Shown here one piece after another: positions 33,795 through 42,881 of a stretch of DNA of 64,000 nt. The notes beneath the pieces were generated by a model that saw only the letters and a list, made by a program, of their open reading frames with translations, did no database searches and was not told the origin of the DNA. Numbering within the stretch: the first letter of the stretch is position 1; the number at the start of each line of letters is the position of its first letter. The stretch comes from Caproicibacter sp002399225 (GTDB lineage: Bacteria; Bacillota; Clostridia; Oscillospirales; Acutalibacteraceae), in contig DAIOKN010000003.1 in NCBI GenBank assembly GCA_036756705.1, positions 1-64,000 of the forward strand. The letters run 5' to 3'. The position numbers were made by a program, and so were the translations under genes.

Positions 33795-36700
33795 ATGAAC
33801 TCATCCAGTTCAACTTCTTCGGCAAAACTTGAAACTTCATCGCTTTACCGTTTGACGGGTACCAACCTGTATTCCGGGCTGGATACGGATAGCATTATCA
33901 AAGCCCTGGTTTCCAACACCCAGAGCAAAATCGATAAGCAGGGTCAATTAGAGCAGATTGCCGAGTGGAGGCGGGATTTATACCGCGGCGTCACCACGGA
34001 TATGCAAAAATTCCGGGACACCTATTTTTCTTATACCAGCGACACAAATCTGTTAAGCTCAACCTTTTTTGAAACCGCTAAGATCGACAGTTCTTCCGAT
34101 GTTGTCAGCGCAACCGGCGATGTCGACAGTGCATCGACCCTTGTAATCAACAACATTTCGCAGATTGCATCAAAGGCAATTTACAATTCCGACCAGCAGG
34201 TTTCAAACGAGACCATTACTTCCGGGAAAATCCAGGACAGCTGGACGCAGTCCACCGTCGGGGGAAAATCCATGGTCGTCAGCTACAACGGGACCAATTA
34301 CACGCTGACCCTGAGCAATTCGGTCAAACTGGATTCGGAGAAGATGTCGGCTGATCCGACAACCGAACTGAACAAGATCGTAGACGGCCTTAACAATTCG
34401 GTCTCCGGCAACCGTTCTTTAAAAGACAAAATCAAATTTTCTCTGGACAATAACAATAAAATCGTTTTAACCGCTACCAGCACCGACGCGACCAGTGTCA
34501 GTATCAGTCCTTACCTGACGAGCACCGACGAAACCACCGGCCCGGCGTTTTTGGAAGCTCTCGGCCTGACGGGGACAACCCAAACAGCCAATGGGTCCGG
34601 GCAAATCGTGCTGACCGGGAACAATGCGCTTGACACCAACGTCTCCACAAGCGGCTTGTTCAATAAAACCGTGTCCTCCTCCTCTTATTTAAAGCTTACC
34701 GCCAACGGCGAGAATTATACGGTGAAGCTGGGAAAAAACGTTATCCTGACAGGAACTCTTTCCACGGATCTCGATAACATCAGCAAAGCTTTGCAGAACC
34801 AGATTCATGCGAATTCAAACCTTTCCGGTGTAACGGTCAGTTCTGAGGGCAATGCCCTGACTTTCACCGGAGCCACCATCTCCGGCGGTTCGCAGAACCT
34901 GATGAAGGGCCTGAATCTGACTGCCGGCAGCTCTACCGGCACGGCGGTTACCGACGAATCCGCCCTTAAGAAATCCTATTTTGGTGACACGCTTGCCGGC
35001 AATACGCTGACTTTCAAACTCGATGACGTTTCCAAAACCATCACGTTTAACGCCAGCGACGAATCAAAATATTCATCAGCCGGCGATGCAGCCGGTGATG
35101 TCCGGAATCTGGTCTCTTACCTGCAGGGTAAACTGACCACTCTGTTCGGAACATATCAGGATACCGACGGGGCACTTAAACCCAAAGTGCAGGTCAAAGC
35201 GAATGACGGCGGAATCCAGTTTACCACCGGCGACAAAACTTCCGTGCTTGCCATTACTTCATCCGACAGTTTCAACGTTCTGAATGAATGCGGTGCGCTT
35301 CGCATCGGGTACGGGGAAACCAACCGCGCCGAAACCAACAAAACGCTCGACCAGCTGGCCGGTGAAGTGAACGGCCACGACTTGGAAAAAGGCACCGACG
35401 GCAAATACACGATCTCGATCAACGGCAAAGAGCTTTCCTTCACCGGAAATACCACGCTGGGCGATGTGATCAACCAGATCAACAACGACGCCGATACGGG
35501 CGTGACAGTCTCTTACTCGAAGACAACCGATTCCTTCACCATCAAAGCCAATGACAGCGGTTCCCAGGGAAAAATAAATTTTGAGGATTTAAGCGGCAAT
35601 TTGGCTTCCACTCTGTTTGGCACATCCTCCATGGACTTTACCGGGATTCATTCCAACGCTCTTCCGGCAGACGAAAACGGTGCCGTAACAATCGCGGCGG
35701 ACGGCACTTATACAGTAAATCTGGCCGGTCAGACGCCGAAGTCTGTCACGCTTGCTGCGGGAACCTACCGCTTGACGGATTTGCAGAATACTCTGCAAAA
35801 AGCAGTCAATGATCAGTTTGGCGCCGGAAAGGTCAACGTAGCCGTTAAAGACGGAAAACTGATTTTCGACTCCGCGGACGGCTCCGCCTTATCAATAACC
35901 TCAACAGGAGACAATAATCCGCTGGGGATTGCAAGCGGTGCTTCTAATCTGTCTTCCTCGACTTCACAAACGCTCGCAAGTTTCTTCCCGGACAATTCAT
36001 CGACTCCCGTAACCATAGCAGGGAACAACGGCTCCAGCCTCACGATTCATAAGACTGATCAGGGATATACCATCGGTTCCGACACTACCGTTTACAACGG
36101 AACTGAAACTCTGTACGATGCAATCAGCGGCTACACCGCCGGCTCGGATCTGAAAATGAATGTCACGATTAATGGAAAAACAACCGATATCACCCGCTCC
36201 ACAAACACGACAACACTGGACAGGGTTAATCTGACCTTCACAGGGAAAACCGACACCCCCGTCACCTTTTCTTCAACAGGCAATGTGGACGACCTTGTGA
36301 CCAAAATTACCGATTTTGTGAATGACTACAATAAGATCATCGACGAAGTGAATAAGCTGACTACGGAATCCCAGGAAAGAGGCAAGGATGGTTCCGTCAG
36401 CTATCAGCCGCTGACGGATGACCAGAAAAAAAGTATGACGGACGGTGAAATTGAAAAGTGGAATAAAAATGCCGAAAAGGGTCTTCTTCAGAACAACGAC
36501 ACACTGAACGGAATCCTAACGGACCTTCATACCGCCATGACGGACGCGGTGAAATCTTCCGGGCTGTCACTGAGCCAGCTTGGCATCTCCACTCAGGCTT
36601 ACGATACCACTTCCGGCGGCCAGCTGGTCGTAACGGCCGCCACACTCCGGGATACGCTGCAGAAAAGCCCTAACGCCGTGGCAAAGCTTTTCACCGACGC

Positions 36701-36998
36701 GGACGGGGTTTCCACCCGCATGAAAGATGCACTGAACAAATATATCGGTACTTTCGGCGGCGACGGGGTACTTCTTCAGCTGGCCGGTACCGATTCAGAG
36801 GCAAACGATACCAGCCAGCTGACCACGCAGATCAAGGGATACCAAAGCACCATTACAGACCTGAAAAGTCAGCTACAAACGGAAGAAAACCGGTACTGGG
36901 ACAAATTTACCGCTATGGAGCAAGCGCTCAGCGTACTGACCTCTCAGAGCGACTCCCTGACTTCCATGTTCTCCGGCAACAGCCGCAGCAGTTCATAA
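33795..36998 (+). CDS. fliD: FliD flagellar cap protein, unusually long
   Basis: A 1067-residue cap protein, about twice the length of the 498-residue B. subtilis FliD. The N-terminal domain (GLDTDSIIKALV, then a coiled coil) and the C-terminal domain (NVDDLVTKITDFVNDYNKI to the final coiled coil) are standard. Between them, about residues 130-720, lie several repeated Thr/Ser/Asn/Gly-rich beta modules and a flagellin-IN-like stretch. FliD caps the filament and folds exported flagellin. The ATG at 33795 has GAGGAGGAA upstream. fliS follows after 29 bases. Confidence 0.93.
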   Translation: MNSSSSTSSAKLETSSLYRLTGTNLYSGLDTDSIIKALVSNTQSKIDKQGQLEQIAEWRRDLYRGVTTDMQKFRDTYFSYTSDTNLLSSTFFETAKIDSSSDVVSATGDVDSASTLVINNISQIASKAIYNSDQQVSNETITSGKIQDSWTQSTVGGKSMVVSYNGTNYTLTLSNSVKLDSEKMSADPTTELNKIVDGLNNSVSGNRSLKDKIKFSLDNNNKIVLTATSTDATSVSISPYLTSTDETTGPAFLEALGLTGTTQTANGSGQIVLTGNNALDTNVSTSGLFNKTVSSSSYLKLTANGENYTVKLGKNVILTGTLSTDLDNISKALQNQIHANSNLSGVTVSSEGNALTFTGATISGGSQNLMKGLNLTAGSSTGTAVTDESALKKSYFGDTLAGNTLTFKLDDVSKTITFNASDESKYSSAGDAAGDVRNLVSYLQGKLTTLFGTYQDTDGALKPKVQVKANDGGIQFTTGDKTSVLAITSSDSFNVLNECGALRIGYGETNRAETNKTLDQLAGEVNGHDLEKGTDGKYTISINGKELSFTGNTTLGDVINQINNDADTGVTVSYSKTTDSFTIKANDSGSQGKINFEDLSGNLASTLFGTSSMDFTGIHSNALPADENGAVTIAADGTYTVNLAGQTPKSVTLAAGTYRLTDLQNTLQKAVNDQFGAGKVNVAVKDGKLIFDSADGSALSITSTGDNNPLGIASGASNLSSSTSQTLASFFPDNSSTPVTIAGNNGSSLTIHKTDQGYTIGSDTTVYNGTETLYDAISGYTAGSDLKMNVTINGKTTDITRSTNTTTLDRVNLTFTGKTDTPVTFSSTGNVDDLVTKITDFVNDYNKIIDEVNKLTTESQERGKDGSVSYQPLTDDQKKSMTDGEIEKWNKNAEKGLLQNNDTLNGILTDLHTAMTDAVKSSGLSLSQLGISTQAYDTTSGGQLVVTAATLRDTLQKSPNAVAKLFTDADGVSTRMKDALNKYIGTFGGDGVLLQLAGTDSEANDTSQLTTQIKGYQSTITDLKSQLQTEENRYWDKFTAMEQALSVLTSQSDSLTSMFSGNSRSSS

Positions 36999-37027
36999 GG
37001 ACTACCAACCCTAGGAAGGTGTAAAAA

Positions 37028-37447
37028 ATGGCAGATAACAACAATCTGATTATGCAGTACCAGGAACAGTCCATTCTTACCATGTCGCGCGGAGAGCTTC
37101 TGGTGAAGCTGTATGATGAACTGCTCAAAAATTTGAGGTACGCATCTATCCTGTTCGGGCAAAAGAAAGCAGAAACCGCAAAAAAGCATACCGACCGCGC
37201 AAAGAATATCATTAATTACCTTTATGCCATTTTAGATGACAAGTATGACATTTCAGTCAATTTAAAACGGATTTATTCCCATCTGCTTGCGCAGATTATC
37301 AAAGCCAACGTTTCAGAAGATGCGGCCAGCCTAGATGAAATCATCCCGACTGTGCAGGAACTGCGGGCCGCATGGGTTGAAGCTGAGAAGAAGACCCGCA
37401 CGCAGAAAGGAAAACGAGCGAAAGGGAATCAGCACACAGCCTTTTAA
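37028..37447 (+). CDS. fliS: FliS flagellin chaperone
   Basis: A 139-residue four-helix protein that binds the C-terminus of flagellin before export. It has the family start YQEQSILTMSRGELLVKLYD and IINYLYAILD. A Lys-rich C-terminal tail (KKTRTQKGKRAKG) is longer than usual. Second gene of the SigD-driven fliD unit; a GGAAGGTG site precedes the ATG. Confidence 0.95.
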   Translation: MADNNNLIMQYQEQSILTMSRGELLVKLYDELLKNLRYASILFGQKKAETAKKHTDRAKNIINYLYAILDDKYDISVNLKRIYSHLLAQIIKANVSEDAASLDEIIPTVQELRAAWVEAEKKTRTQKGKRAKGNQHTAF

Positions 37448-37480
37448 AAGAGAAGGCCGCGTACCGATAAAAGGTGCCGT

Positions 37481-37942
37481 ATGACCGCGATGGAAGAATT
37501 GAAGGCATGTGTAAATCAAGAACAGATCTTTCTGACCCGCTTGGCAGATTTGTCCCAGCAGGTGGAAACTCAGTGCTGCCGGTCCGAACCTTCCGATCCG
37601 TCTCCCCTGCTCCGGCAGCGCCAGGTTTATCTGGATCGGCTGAAAAAATGCGTCGGCCGAATTTCCGTTCTGATGCGAAAGCTTCCATCTGAAGAACAGG
37701 GCCGGATGAACGCAGTCTTTTCGGCGCGTCTGCCGAAAGGTCAATGCAACCCAGAAGAAATGGAAATCATGGAAAAGGAAAAAAAATGCCATTCTCTTCT
37801 GAGTGAAATCTCCGCTTCAGATGCAGAAAGCGCCAGGCAAATGAAAAGGGAGTGTGACCGGCTTCAAAAGCTGGTCAATGACTCCCACAGTAAAAGGAAA
37901 AAAGATTCCCCCTTTTCCGGCTATTCCGATTTTATAAATTAA
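37481..37942 (+). CDS. Small helical protein in the FliT position
   Basis: A 153-residue, Glu/Lys/Gln-rich helical protein. I do not recognise its sequence, but it follows fliS in the SigD-driven unit, where fliT (chaperone for FliD) or an FlgN-like chaperone usually lies. Its long amphipathic helices fit that guess. The start may be ATG 37481 or 37490. Its stop codon overlaps the stop of the convergent cheD by four bases, and there is no terminator between them. Confidence 0.6.
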   Translation: MTAMEELKACVNQEQIFLTRLADLSQQVETQCCRSEPSDPSPLLRQRQVYLDRLKKCVGRISVLMRKLPSEEQGRMNAVFSARLPKGQCNPEEMEIMEKEKKCHSLLSEISASDAESARQMKRECDRLQKLVNDSHSKRKKDSPFSGYSDFIN

Positions 37943-38424
37943 AATTTCTTTTCTCCTTTGGTAAATGACTTGACAACCATAACGCCGGTTTCCGTGTAAA
38001 AATACACGGTTCTTCCATAGTTAAGCCCCGTATCCTCCGCCAGGACCCGGATGCGGAGGCCGGCAAGCGTTTTTTTCACGGCGGCGATATTTCTTGCTCC
38101 AATGTTGCCGAACGTGCTGTCGTCCGCAACTTCGAACATCTTGGCACCACCCGCAATTTTCGCCTTCATTCTCGAGCGCAGACAGCCTTTCGCTTCCATA
38201 TTTTTTACCATCACCGGCAGACAGGAATCGGCATAACGCCAGATTTGGTCGTTGCCGGTATTTTTGGGGTAAGAAGGAAGCATAATATGAGCCAGTCCTC
38301 CGATTTTCAGCTCCGCATCATAGAGGCAGATGCCGATGCAGGACCCCAGTGCATAGGTGACCAGCGCACCCGGGCTTTCCGTAATCTTTACATCCGATAT
38401 GCCAACCGTGATCAATTCACTCAT
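37939..38424 (-). CDS. cheD: CheD receptor glutamine deamidase
   Basis: A 161-residue CheD. It deamidates receptor glutamines and is held by CheC. The catalytic cysteine and histidine fit LGSCIGICLYD and GGLAHIMLP. It is the last gene of the long fla/che operon and its start overlaps the end of cheC by four bases, so the two partners are translated together. A GGGGATT site precedes the ATG. Confidence 0.94.
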   Translation of the reverse strand: MSELITVGISDVKITESPGALVTYALGSCIGICLYDAELKIGGLAHIMLPSYPKNTGNDQIWRYADSCLPVMVKNMEAKGCLRSRMKAKIAGGAKMFEVADDSTFGNIGARNIAAVKKTLAGLRIRVLAEDTGLNYGRTVYFYTETGVMVVKSFTKGEKKF

Positions 38425-39044
38425 AGCTGAATCCCCAGACTGCTCATTAATTTATTAAGCGAAGCAATGTCCGGAATCAGCATCATGTTGGCTGAAATCG
38501 TTTTGTTTGCGCTTAAAAAGTCATCTTCAACAAAAATGATTTTATCAGAAACGGAGCCCATCTCCGCAGCCGGAACCGTGAGAAGAGCTCCGGCCATATC
38601 AACCGTAACGGCCGGTACGGAAACTTTAATGTCAAGATTGGAAAGAGACGCAATGGACGCCGCATAGGAACCGATCATAATATTGCCAATCTCAGAGAGA
38701 GCGGAATATTCCATATCAGACAGGTGTGCATAGTTTGCTTTGCTTTCACTCAGCAACGCTTCCAGAAGTGATTGCGTAAACTCCTTCTCAATGACAAACA
38801 TCATAATCCCGTGAATATCGCCATTCAATTCTACAAGAATAGCGACGACGGGAGTCTCCGGCCCACCCAGCGCGCGATCCGCCTCGCTGATATCTAGAAT
38901 ACGCACAACGGGCGTCACCATGTCCACTTTGCGGTTCAGCATCTGCGAAAGAGAAGTGGCGGCATTTCCGGCACCGATATTACCGATTTCTTTTAAGACA
39001 TCAATATGCATTTCATTGAGCTGATTCAAGTTTTCAATTGCCAT
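38421..39044 (-). CDS. cheC: CheC CheY-P phosphatase
   Basis: A 207-residue CheC with both phosphatase centres intact: E19 and N22 in LKEIGNIGAGNAA, and the second pair in LSEIGNIMIGSYAA. It dephosphorylates CheY-P and binds CheD. The ATG at 39042-39044 follows GAGGTG; a GTG two codons upstream would lie inside that site. It sits just before cheD near the end of the fla/che operon. Confidence 0.95.
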   Translation of the reverse strand: MAIENLNQLNEMHIDVLKEIGNIGAGNAATSLSQMLNRKVDMVTPVVRILDISEADRALGGPETPVVAILVELNGDIHGIMMFVIEKEFTQSLLEALLSESKANYAHLSDMEYSALSEIGNIMIGSYAASIASLSNLDIKVSVPAVTVDMAGALLTVPAAEMGSVSDKIIFVEDDFLSANKTISANMMLIPDIASLNKLMSSLGIQL

Positions 39045-39064
39045 GGGCACACCTCGATTTAAAA

Positions 39065-40549
39065 TTAGATACGGTCGTCCGGCTGAACCGGCGAACTTAC
39101 AATATGTTCTTTATCCGCATAAAATTTAGTTGCGCTGTAATCGGTGGAAAGAGTTTCCGTATAGCTGCCAATGGTCATTTTGGTTCCCGCGTAGGCAACA
39201 TGAAGCGCGGCAATTTTAAAATCCAGAGCAGAAAGGCCGTCTTCTTTTGGTTCACCGATCGCAGTGATTTCGGATTTCAGATATTGAATTCTCGATTCTG
39301 CCAGTTTTTTCTGGGAGTCTGCGTTCCTTAAGAGATTTTTCGCTTTCAGCGAACGTGGATTTTTTTTCAGGAAAAGAAAGATTGTCTCAATCTGCGCATT
39401 CAAAGTCTGCAAATTCTTTTCTTCCTCTTTTAGCGTGCCCTGGGCAGAATTTACATCTTTCTCCGTTCTGCCGGAAAGGAGACCTTCCAGCACACCGGAA
39501 ACGATAAGAACATCTGTTCTAGATCCGCTGCTGCCGATGTTCTTGGCAATAATCGAGCGGCCTGCCTGACACCGGCCGCCGGCCAGCATTCCTTTCCTGC
39601 CGTGGACCAAGATCGAATTTCCCGCTTTGACCGTGCTGTTAAAAATGACATCCGACCGTATGTCGCCGCCGCATTCGACCGTTGTGTTTTCGATATACTG
39701 CGCGGATATGCTTCCCTTGGCAGCCAGCCGGCCCCGGCTCATGCCGTTCATTCCGCAGGAAATGGCGATATCTCCACCCGCTTCGAGCAAAGCGCCTTCC
39801 ACCATCCCGCGCACATTGATGTCTCCGCCCGCTTTGACGGAAAACCCTTCCAGAACATCGCCCTGGATGACGACCGTCCCAAGAAAGTCAATATTTCCGG
39901 AGGAGCTGTCTACATCGCCGCGCACTGTGAAAACTTCATTGACGTTGAGCGCGGCATGTTTATACTCAATACAGCCGTCCGCATCCGCAAAAAGAGTCAG
40001 ACCGTCTTTTGAAACCGCCGTATTTTTTCCCTGAGGAAAACTCGGAAGTTTCCCTTGGCGATATTTCACCGCATTGCCGTAAACATCAATCCCGTCCTTG
40101 CCGGGTTCCGGGGGAATGATACGGCAAAGGGCATCCCCTTTTTTCACATTCTGCACAATGCCAAGATCCCGGTAATCCACCGTGCCGTCTTCCCGTTCTG
40201 TCGGCATATAATTTTGTTCTTTTTTGAAAAGGTACTCCAGCTTTCCATCTTTTTCATCCACCGGGGGCAGCCCCCGCGTGCAGACCAAATCGAGAAAATA
40301 TTTTTTGTTGTCACAAAAATCACGGACAATGCCTTCCAGAATTCCATAGACAATTCCGTTTGCCTTTAAAAATTCCATGATTTTGTCAACAGAGACCGTT
40401 TGGCCCTCCATGGCCGGGTGCACCCGAATGGAAGCTTCCATTTTGTCAGATGATACACTCAGCTCAATTTTCGGCTCCTTGGAAGCTTCTTCTTCTTTTT
40501 TTTTGTTTGTCTCCGCTTGGCGAGCTGCCTTGTCCTTCTGCGCATCCAT
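39065..40549 (-). CDS. FapA/DUF342 family protein
   Basis: A 494-residue protein of the FapA (DUF342) family: a Lys/Glu-rich N-terminal tail, KANGIVYGILEG and PGKDGIDVYGN in the N-domain, then a right-handed beta-helix with regularly spaced Gly/Asp turns (about 190-345), and a C-terminal coiled coil (about 365-430). Members are bactofilin-like in architecture; the role next to flagellar and chemotaxis genes is unknown. It lies between the FlgG-like gene and cheC in the fla/che operon. AAGGGGAG precedes the ATG. Confidence 0.88.
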   Translation of the reverse strand: MDAQKDKAARQAETNKKKEEEASKEPKIELSVSSDKMEASIRVHPAMEGQTVSVDKIMEFLKANGIVYGILEGIVRDFCDNKKYFLDLVCTRGLPPVDEKDGKLEYLFKKEQNYMPTEREDGTVDYRDLGIVQNVKKGDALCRIIPPEPGKDGIDVYGNAVKYRQGKLPSFPQGKNTAVSKDGLTLFADADGCIEYKHAALNVNEVFTVRGDVDSSSGNIDFLGTVVIQGDVLEGFSVKAGGDINVRGMVEGALLEAGGDIAISCGMNGMSRGRLAAKGSISAQYIENTTVECGGDIRSDVIFNSTVKAGNSILVHGRKGMLAGGRCQAGRSIIAKNIGSSGSRTDVLIVSGVLEGLLSGRTEKDVNSAQGTLKEEEKNLQTLNAQIETIFLFLKKNPRSLKAKNLLRNADSQKKLAESRIQYLKSEITAIGEPKEDGLSALDFKIAALHVAYAGTKMTIGSYTETLSTDYSATKFYADKEHIVSSPVQPDDRI

Positions 40550-40596
40550 ACTTTCTCCCCCTTAAAACCTAAAAGATGCGATATTCAAAAACGCAC

Positions 40597-41304
40597 TCAG
40601 CGCAAACTGTTAATTGTCTGTGTGGTGCGATCCGACATACTGAGAACATTCGCGTCAAAAGCGAATCCTTTCTGGGCATTGATGATTGCCGTCATCTCAT
40701 CCGCCAGATCAACGGCGGAATCTTCAATGCTGCCCTGGATCGCCTGAACAGAAGAAGCTGCCGCACGGCCGGAAGCCGTTGTGGCCTCCAAATAGTTGTC
40801 ACCCACTTTTTTCAGCCCGTCACAGTTTTGAAAGGAATAAACGCCGACATTCTGCTTGTCATTTTCATTTTTTACCGTGATCGGGTTGCCTTTTCCATCC
40901 AGCACGGCTCCGCCCTGAGCATCGGTTAAATAGCTGCTGCCGTCAGCCCGCACCGAAAGATGGAATTCACCGTCGCGCGTGTACCGCACCGTTCCGTCCG
41001 TGCATTTTACCGCAAAAAAAGCATTTCCCGACGGAAGGGCATAATCAAGCGACCGGTTGGTCGTTTCAATGCTTCCCTGCTGAAAGACCGTATTTGTCTG
41101 GTTCACCCGTTCCCCATTGCCGACTTTCAGGCTGTTTGCCGTCTGCGAACCATGCACGCCAGTGTAAAGCAGATCGGCAAAAGAGACCTCATCCGGTTTA
41201 TACCCCTTAGTGGAAACGTTCGCAATATTATTGGATGCTACATCCATGCTCTGCTGCTGGGCAATGGCGCCTGCCGCTGCCGTGTAAAACGACGTCATCA
41301 TCAA
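40597..41304 (-). CDS. Flagellar rod/hook-basal body protein, FlgG/FlhP-like
   Basis: A 235-residue axial protein with the shared rod-protein signature SNNIANVSTKGYK near residue 25 and a C-terminal heptad helix (AVDLADEMTAIINAQKGF). With the next gene upstream it forms the pair that corresponds to FlhO-FlhP of B. subtilis or FlgF-FlgG elsewhere. Three ATG codons in a row open the gene; GGGGAGGA lies at a good distance from the first. Confidence 0.88.
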   Translation of the reverse strand: MMMTSFYTAAAGAIAQQQSMDVASNNIANVSTKGYKPDEVSFADLLYTGVHGSQTANSLKVGNGERVNQTNTVFQQGSIETTNRSLDYALPSGNAFFAVKCTDGTVRYTRDGEFHLSVRADGSSYLTDAQGGAVLDGKGNPITVKNENDKQNVGVYSFQNCDGLKKVGDNYLEATTASGRAAASSVQAIQGSIEDSAVDLADEMTAIINAQKGFAFDANVLSMSDRTTQTINSLR

Positions 41305-41325
41305 AATTATTCCTCCCCCGTTTTT

Positions 41326-42057
41326 TTAAAGTTTAGAAATGCTTACCGCCTGATCCAAGATCGTATCATACATTTTCAGCGCCTCTGAGCAGGATTGCAG
41401 CCCGCGCTCAGACGAAAGCGCATCCGTCATTTCTTTGGTCATATTGACGTTAGAGCCTTCCAGCGATTTCCACAGTACGTTCGGCTCCGCAACCCGCTGG
41501 GCGGAGGTGCCCTGAAACATACCCTCACCGACTGTTTTCAGCGCGGCATTGTTCTGGAACCGAAAGACTCCCATCTGGCCGATCGAACGCCCTCCGGCAG
41601 TCAGGTTGCCCTGGCCGTCCGATGAAATATCATCCGTCCCCGGCCGCAGAGGCTTGCCGTTGCTGCCAAGCACCCTGCCCTGCCCTTTCAGCACAAGATA
41701 CCCATCCGAGTCGACATTAAAGCTTCCGTTTCGTGTATAGACGGTTCCACTGTTTCCCTGAACGGCAAAGAAACCGTCGCCGGCGATGGCAAAATCCAGT
41801 TTTCGGCCCGTCTGCGACAGCGTTCCTTCGGAGTAATCGGTCACAGCTTCCGACGCCGTGTCCATCAGCGAAGCTTTGCCGATGGGCGTTCTGTTCTGGT
41901 CGACCCGCTCCAGCAGCAGATCCCCGAACGCTTTCTGCACTACGCGCGATTTTTTATATCCGCTGGTTTCGGAATTCGCCACATTGTTGCTGATGGCATC
42001 CAGCACCCGGCCCTGTGTCAGAACACCGGAACCCAGCATATAAAATCCTCTGACCAT
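41326..42057 (-). CDS. Flagellar rod/hook-basal body protein, FlgF/FlhO-like
   Basis: A 243-residue rod protein. SNNVANSETSGYK is near residue 23, the middle is a beta-domain with FAIAGDGFFAVQG, and the C-terminal helix carries NVNMTKEMTDALSSERG. It is paired with the FlgG-like gene downstream (minus direction) and follows sigD by 19 bases. GGAAAGGAAG precedes the ATG. Whether it is the proximal or distal rod piece cannot be fixed from sequence alone. Confidence 0.88.
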   Translation of the reverse strand: MVRGFYMLGSGVLTQGRVLDAISNNVANSETSGYKKSRVVQKAFGDLLLERVDQNRTPIGKASLMDTASEAVTDYSEGTLSQTGRKLDFAIAGDGFFAVQGNSGTVYTRNGSFNVDSDGYLVLKGQGRVLGSNGKPLRPGTDDISSDGQGNLTAGGRSIGQMGVFRFQNNAALKTVGEGMFQGTSAQRVAEPNVLWKSLEGSNVNMTKEMTDALSSERGLQSCSEALKMYDTILDQAVSISKL

Positions 42058-42076
42058 ATCGGTTTTCTTCCTTTCC

Positions 42077-42850
42077 TTACTGTTTTAGGTAGCTTTCCAG
42101 ACTCCGTTTCAGCTTTCTCAGCGCGCTGGAATGAATTTGAGAAACGCGCGACTCACTGATCCCCATCACTTTAGCGATCTCTTTAATTTTTAGCTGTTCT
42201 TTATAATAGAGAGAAATTACAATTTTCTCTTTGTCCTCCAGCAGTTCAATATCCTGCTGAAGCACGCTCTTCAGTTCCTTCCGCGCAATTGCCTGCTCCG
42301 GCCCGTCGACGGAATTAAAGCTGTGCAGCGCAAGGTTTTCCGCGCCTTTTTCATAGATCAGTTCTTCGAACGAAAGAATGTTCATGGAGCAGGTTTCTGC
42401 CAGTATTTTTTCATATTCCGGAAGACCGACTTGCAAATATTCCGCGATTTCCCGCTCCGTCGGCCTGCGGCTGAGCCGCTGATTCAGCGTTTCATCCGCA
42501 TCATTGATCGTCTTCGCCAGTTTTTTCAGCCTGCGCGGAAAACAGTCCTGCCGCCGGATATAGTCAATCATCGCACCGCGGATCTTAATGGATGCAAAAG
42601 TCTCAAATTTAACGTTTTTCATCACGTCAAATTTAGCGACGGCATCCATCAGCGCAATTAAGCCTTCGCTTATTATATCGTCCAGATAATTAAAATACTG
42701 ATAGTGCCCGACAATTTTTATCGCGATACAGCGGACAAGGTAGCTGTACTGGCGGATCAGCTCGTTGCGTGTTTCAACGTCTCCGGTCCTGCCGAACCGA
42801 ATCCAAAGATCCCGGACCGACACTGGCCTGGTCTTGTAATTTTTCGCCAC
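42077..42850 (-). CDS. fliA: Flagellar sigma factor SigD/FliA
   Basis: A 257-residue sigma-28 factor with regions 2 (YLDDIISEGLIALMDAVAKF), 3 and 4 (LKIKEIAKVMGISESRVSQI helix-turn-helix). It should read the TAAA-N14/15-GCCGATAT promoters seen at 28335, 30166, 33714 and 63014. I prefer the GTG at 42850, which has an excellent AAGGAGAGGAG site and gives the length of B. subtilis SigD; an ATG at 42880 with a weaker site is possible. Its place near the end of the 25-kb fla/che operon is the same as in Bacillus. Confidence 0.94.
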   Translation of the reverse strand: MAKNYKTRPVSVRDLWIRFGRTGDVETRNELIRQYSYLVRCIAIKIVGHYQYFNYLDDIISEGLIALMDAVAKFDVMKNVKFETFASIKIRGAMIDYIRRQDCFPRRLKKLAKTINDADETLNQRLSRRPTEREIAEYLQVGLPEYEKILAETCSMNILSFEELIYEKGAENLALHSFNSVDGPEQAIARKELKSVLQQDIELLEDKEKIVISLYYKEQLKIKEIAKVMGISESRVSQIHSSALRKLKRSLESYLKQ

Positions 42851-42881
42851 GCAGCTCCTCTCCTTCCCGTGATTTCGCATC

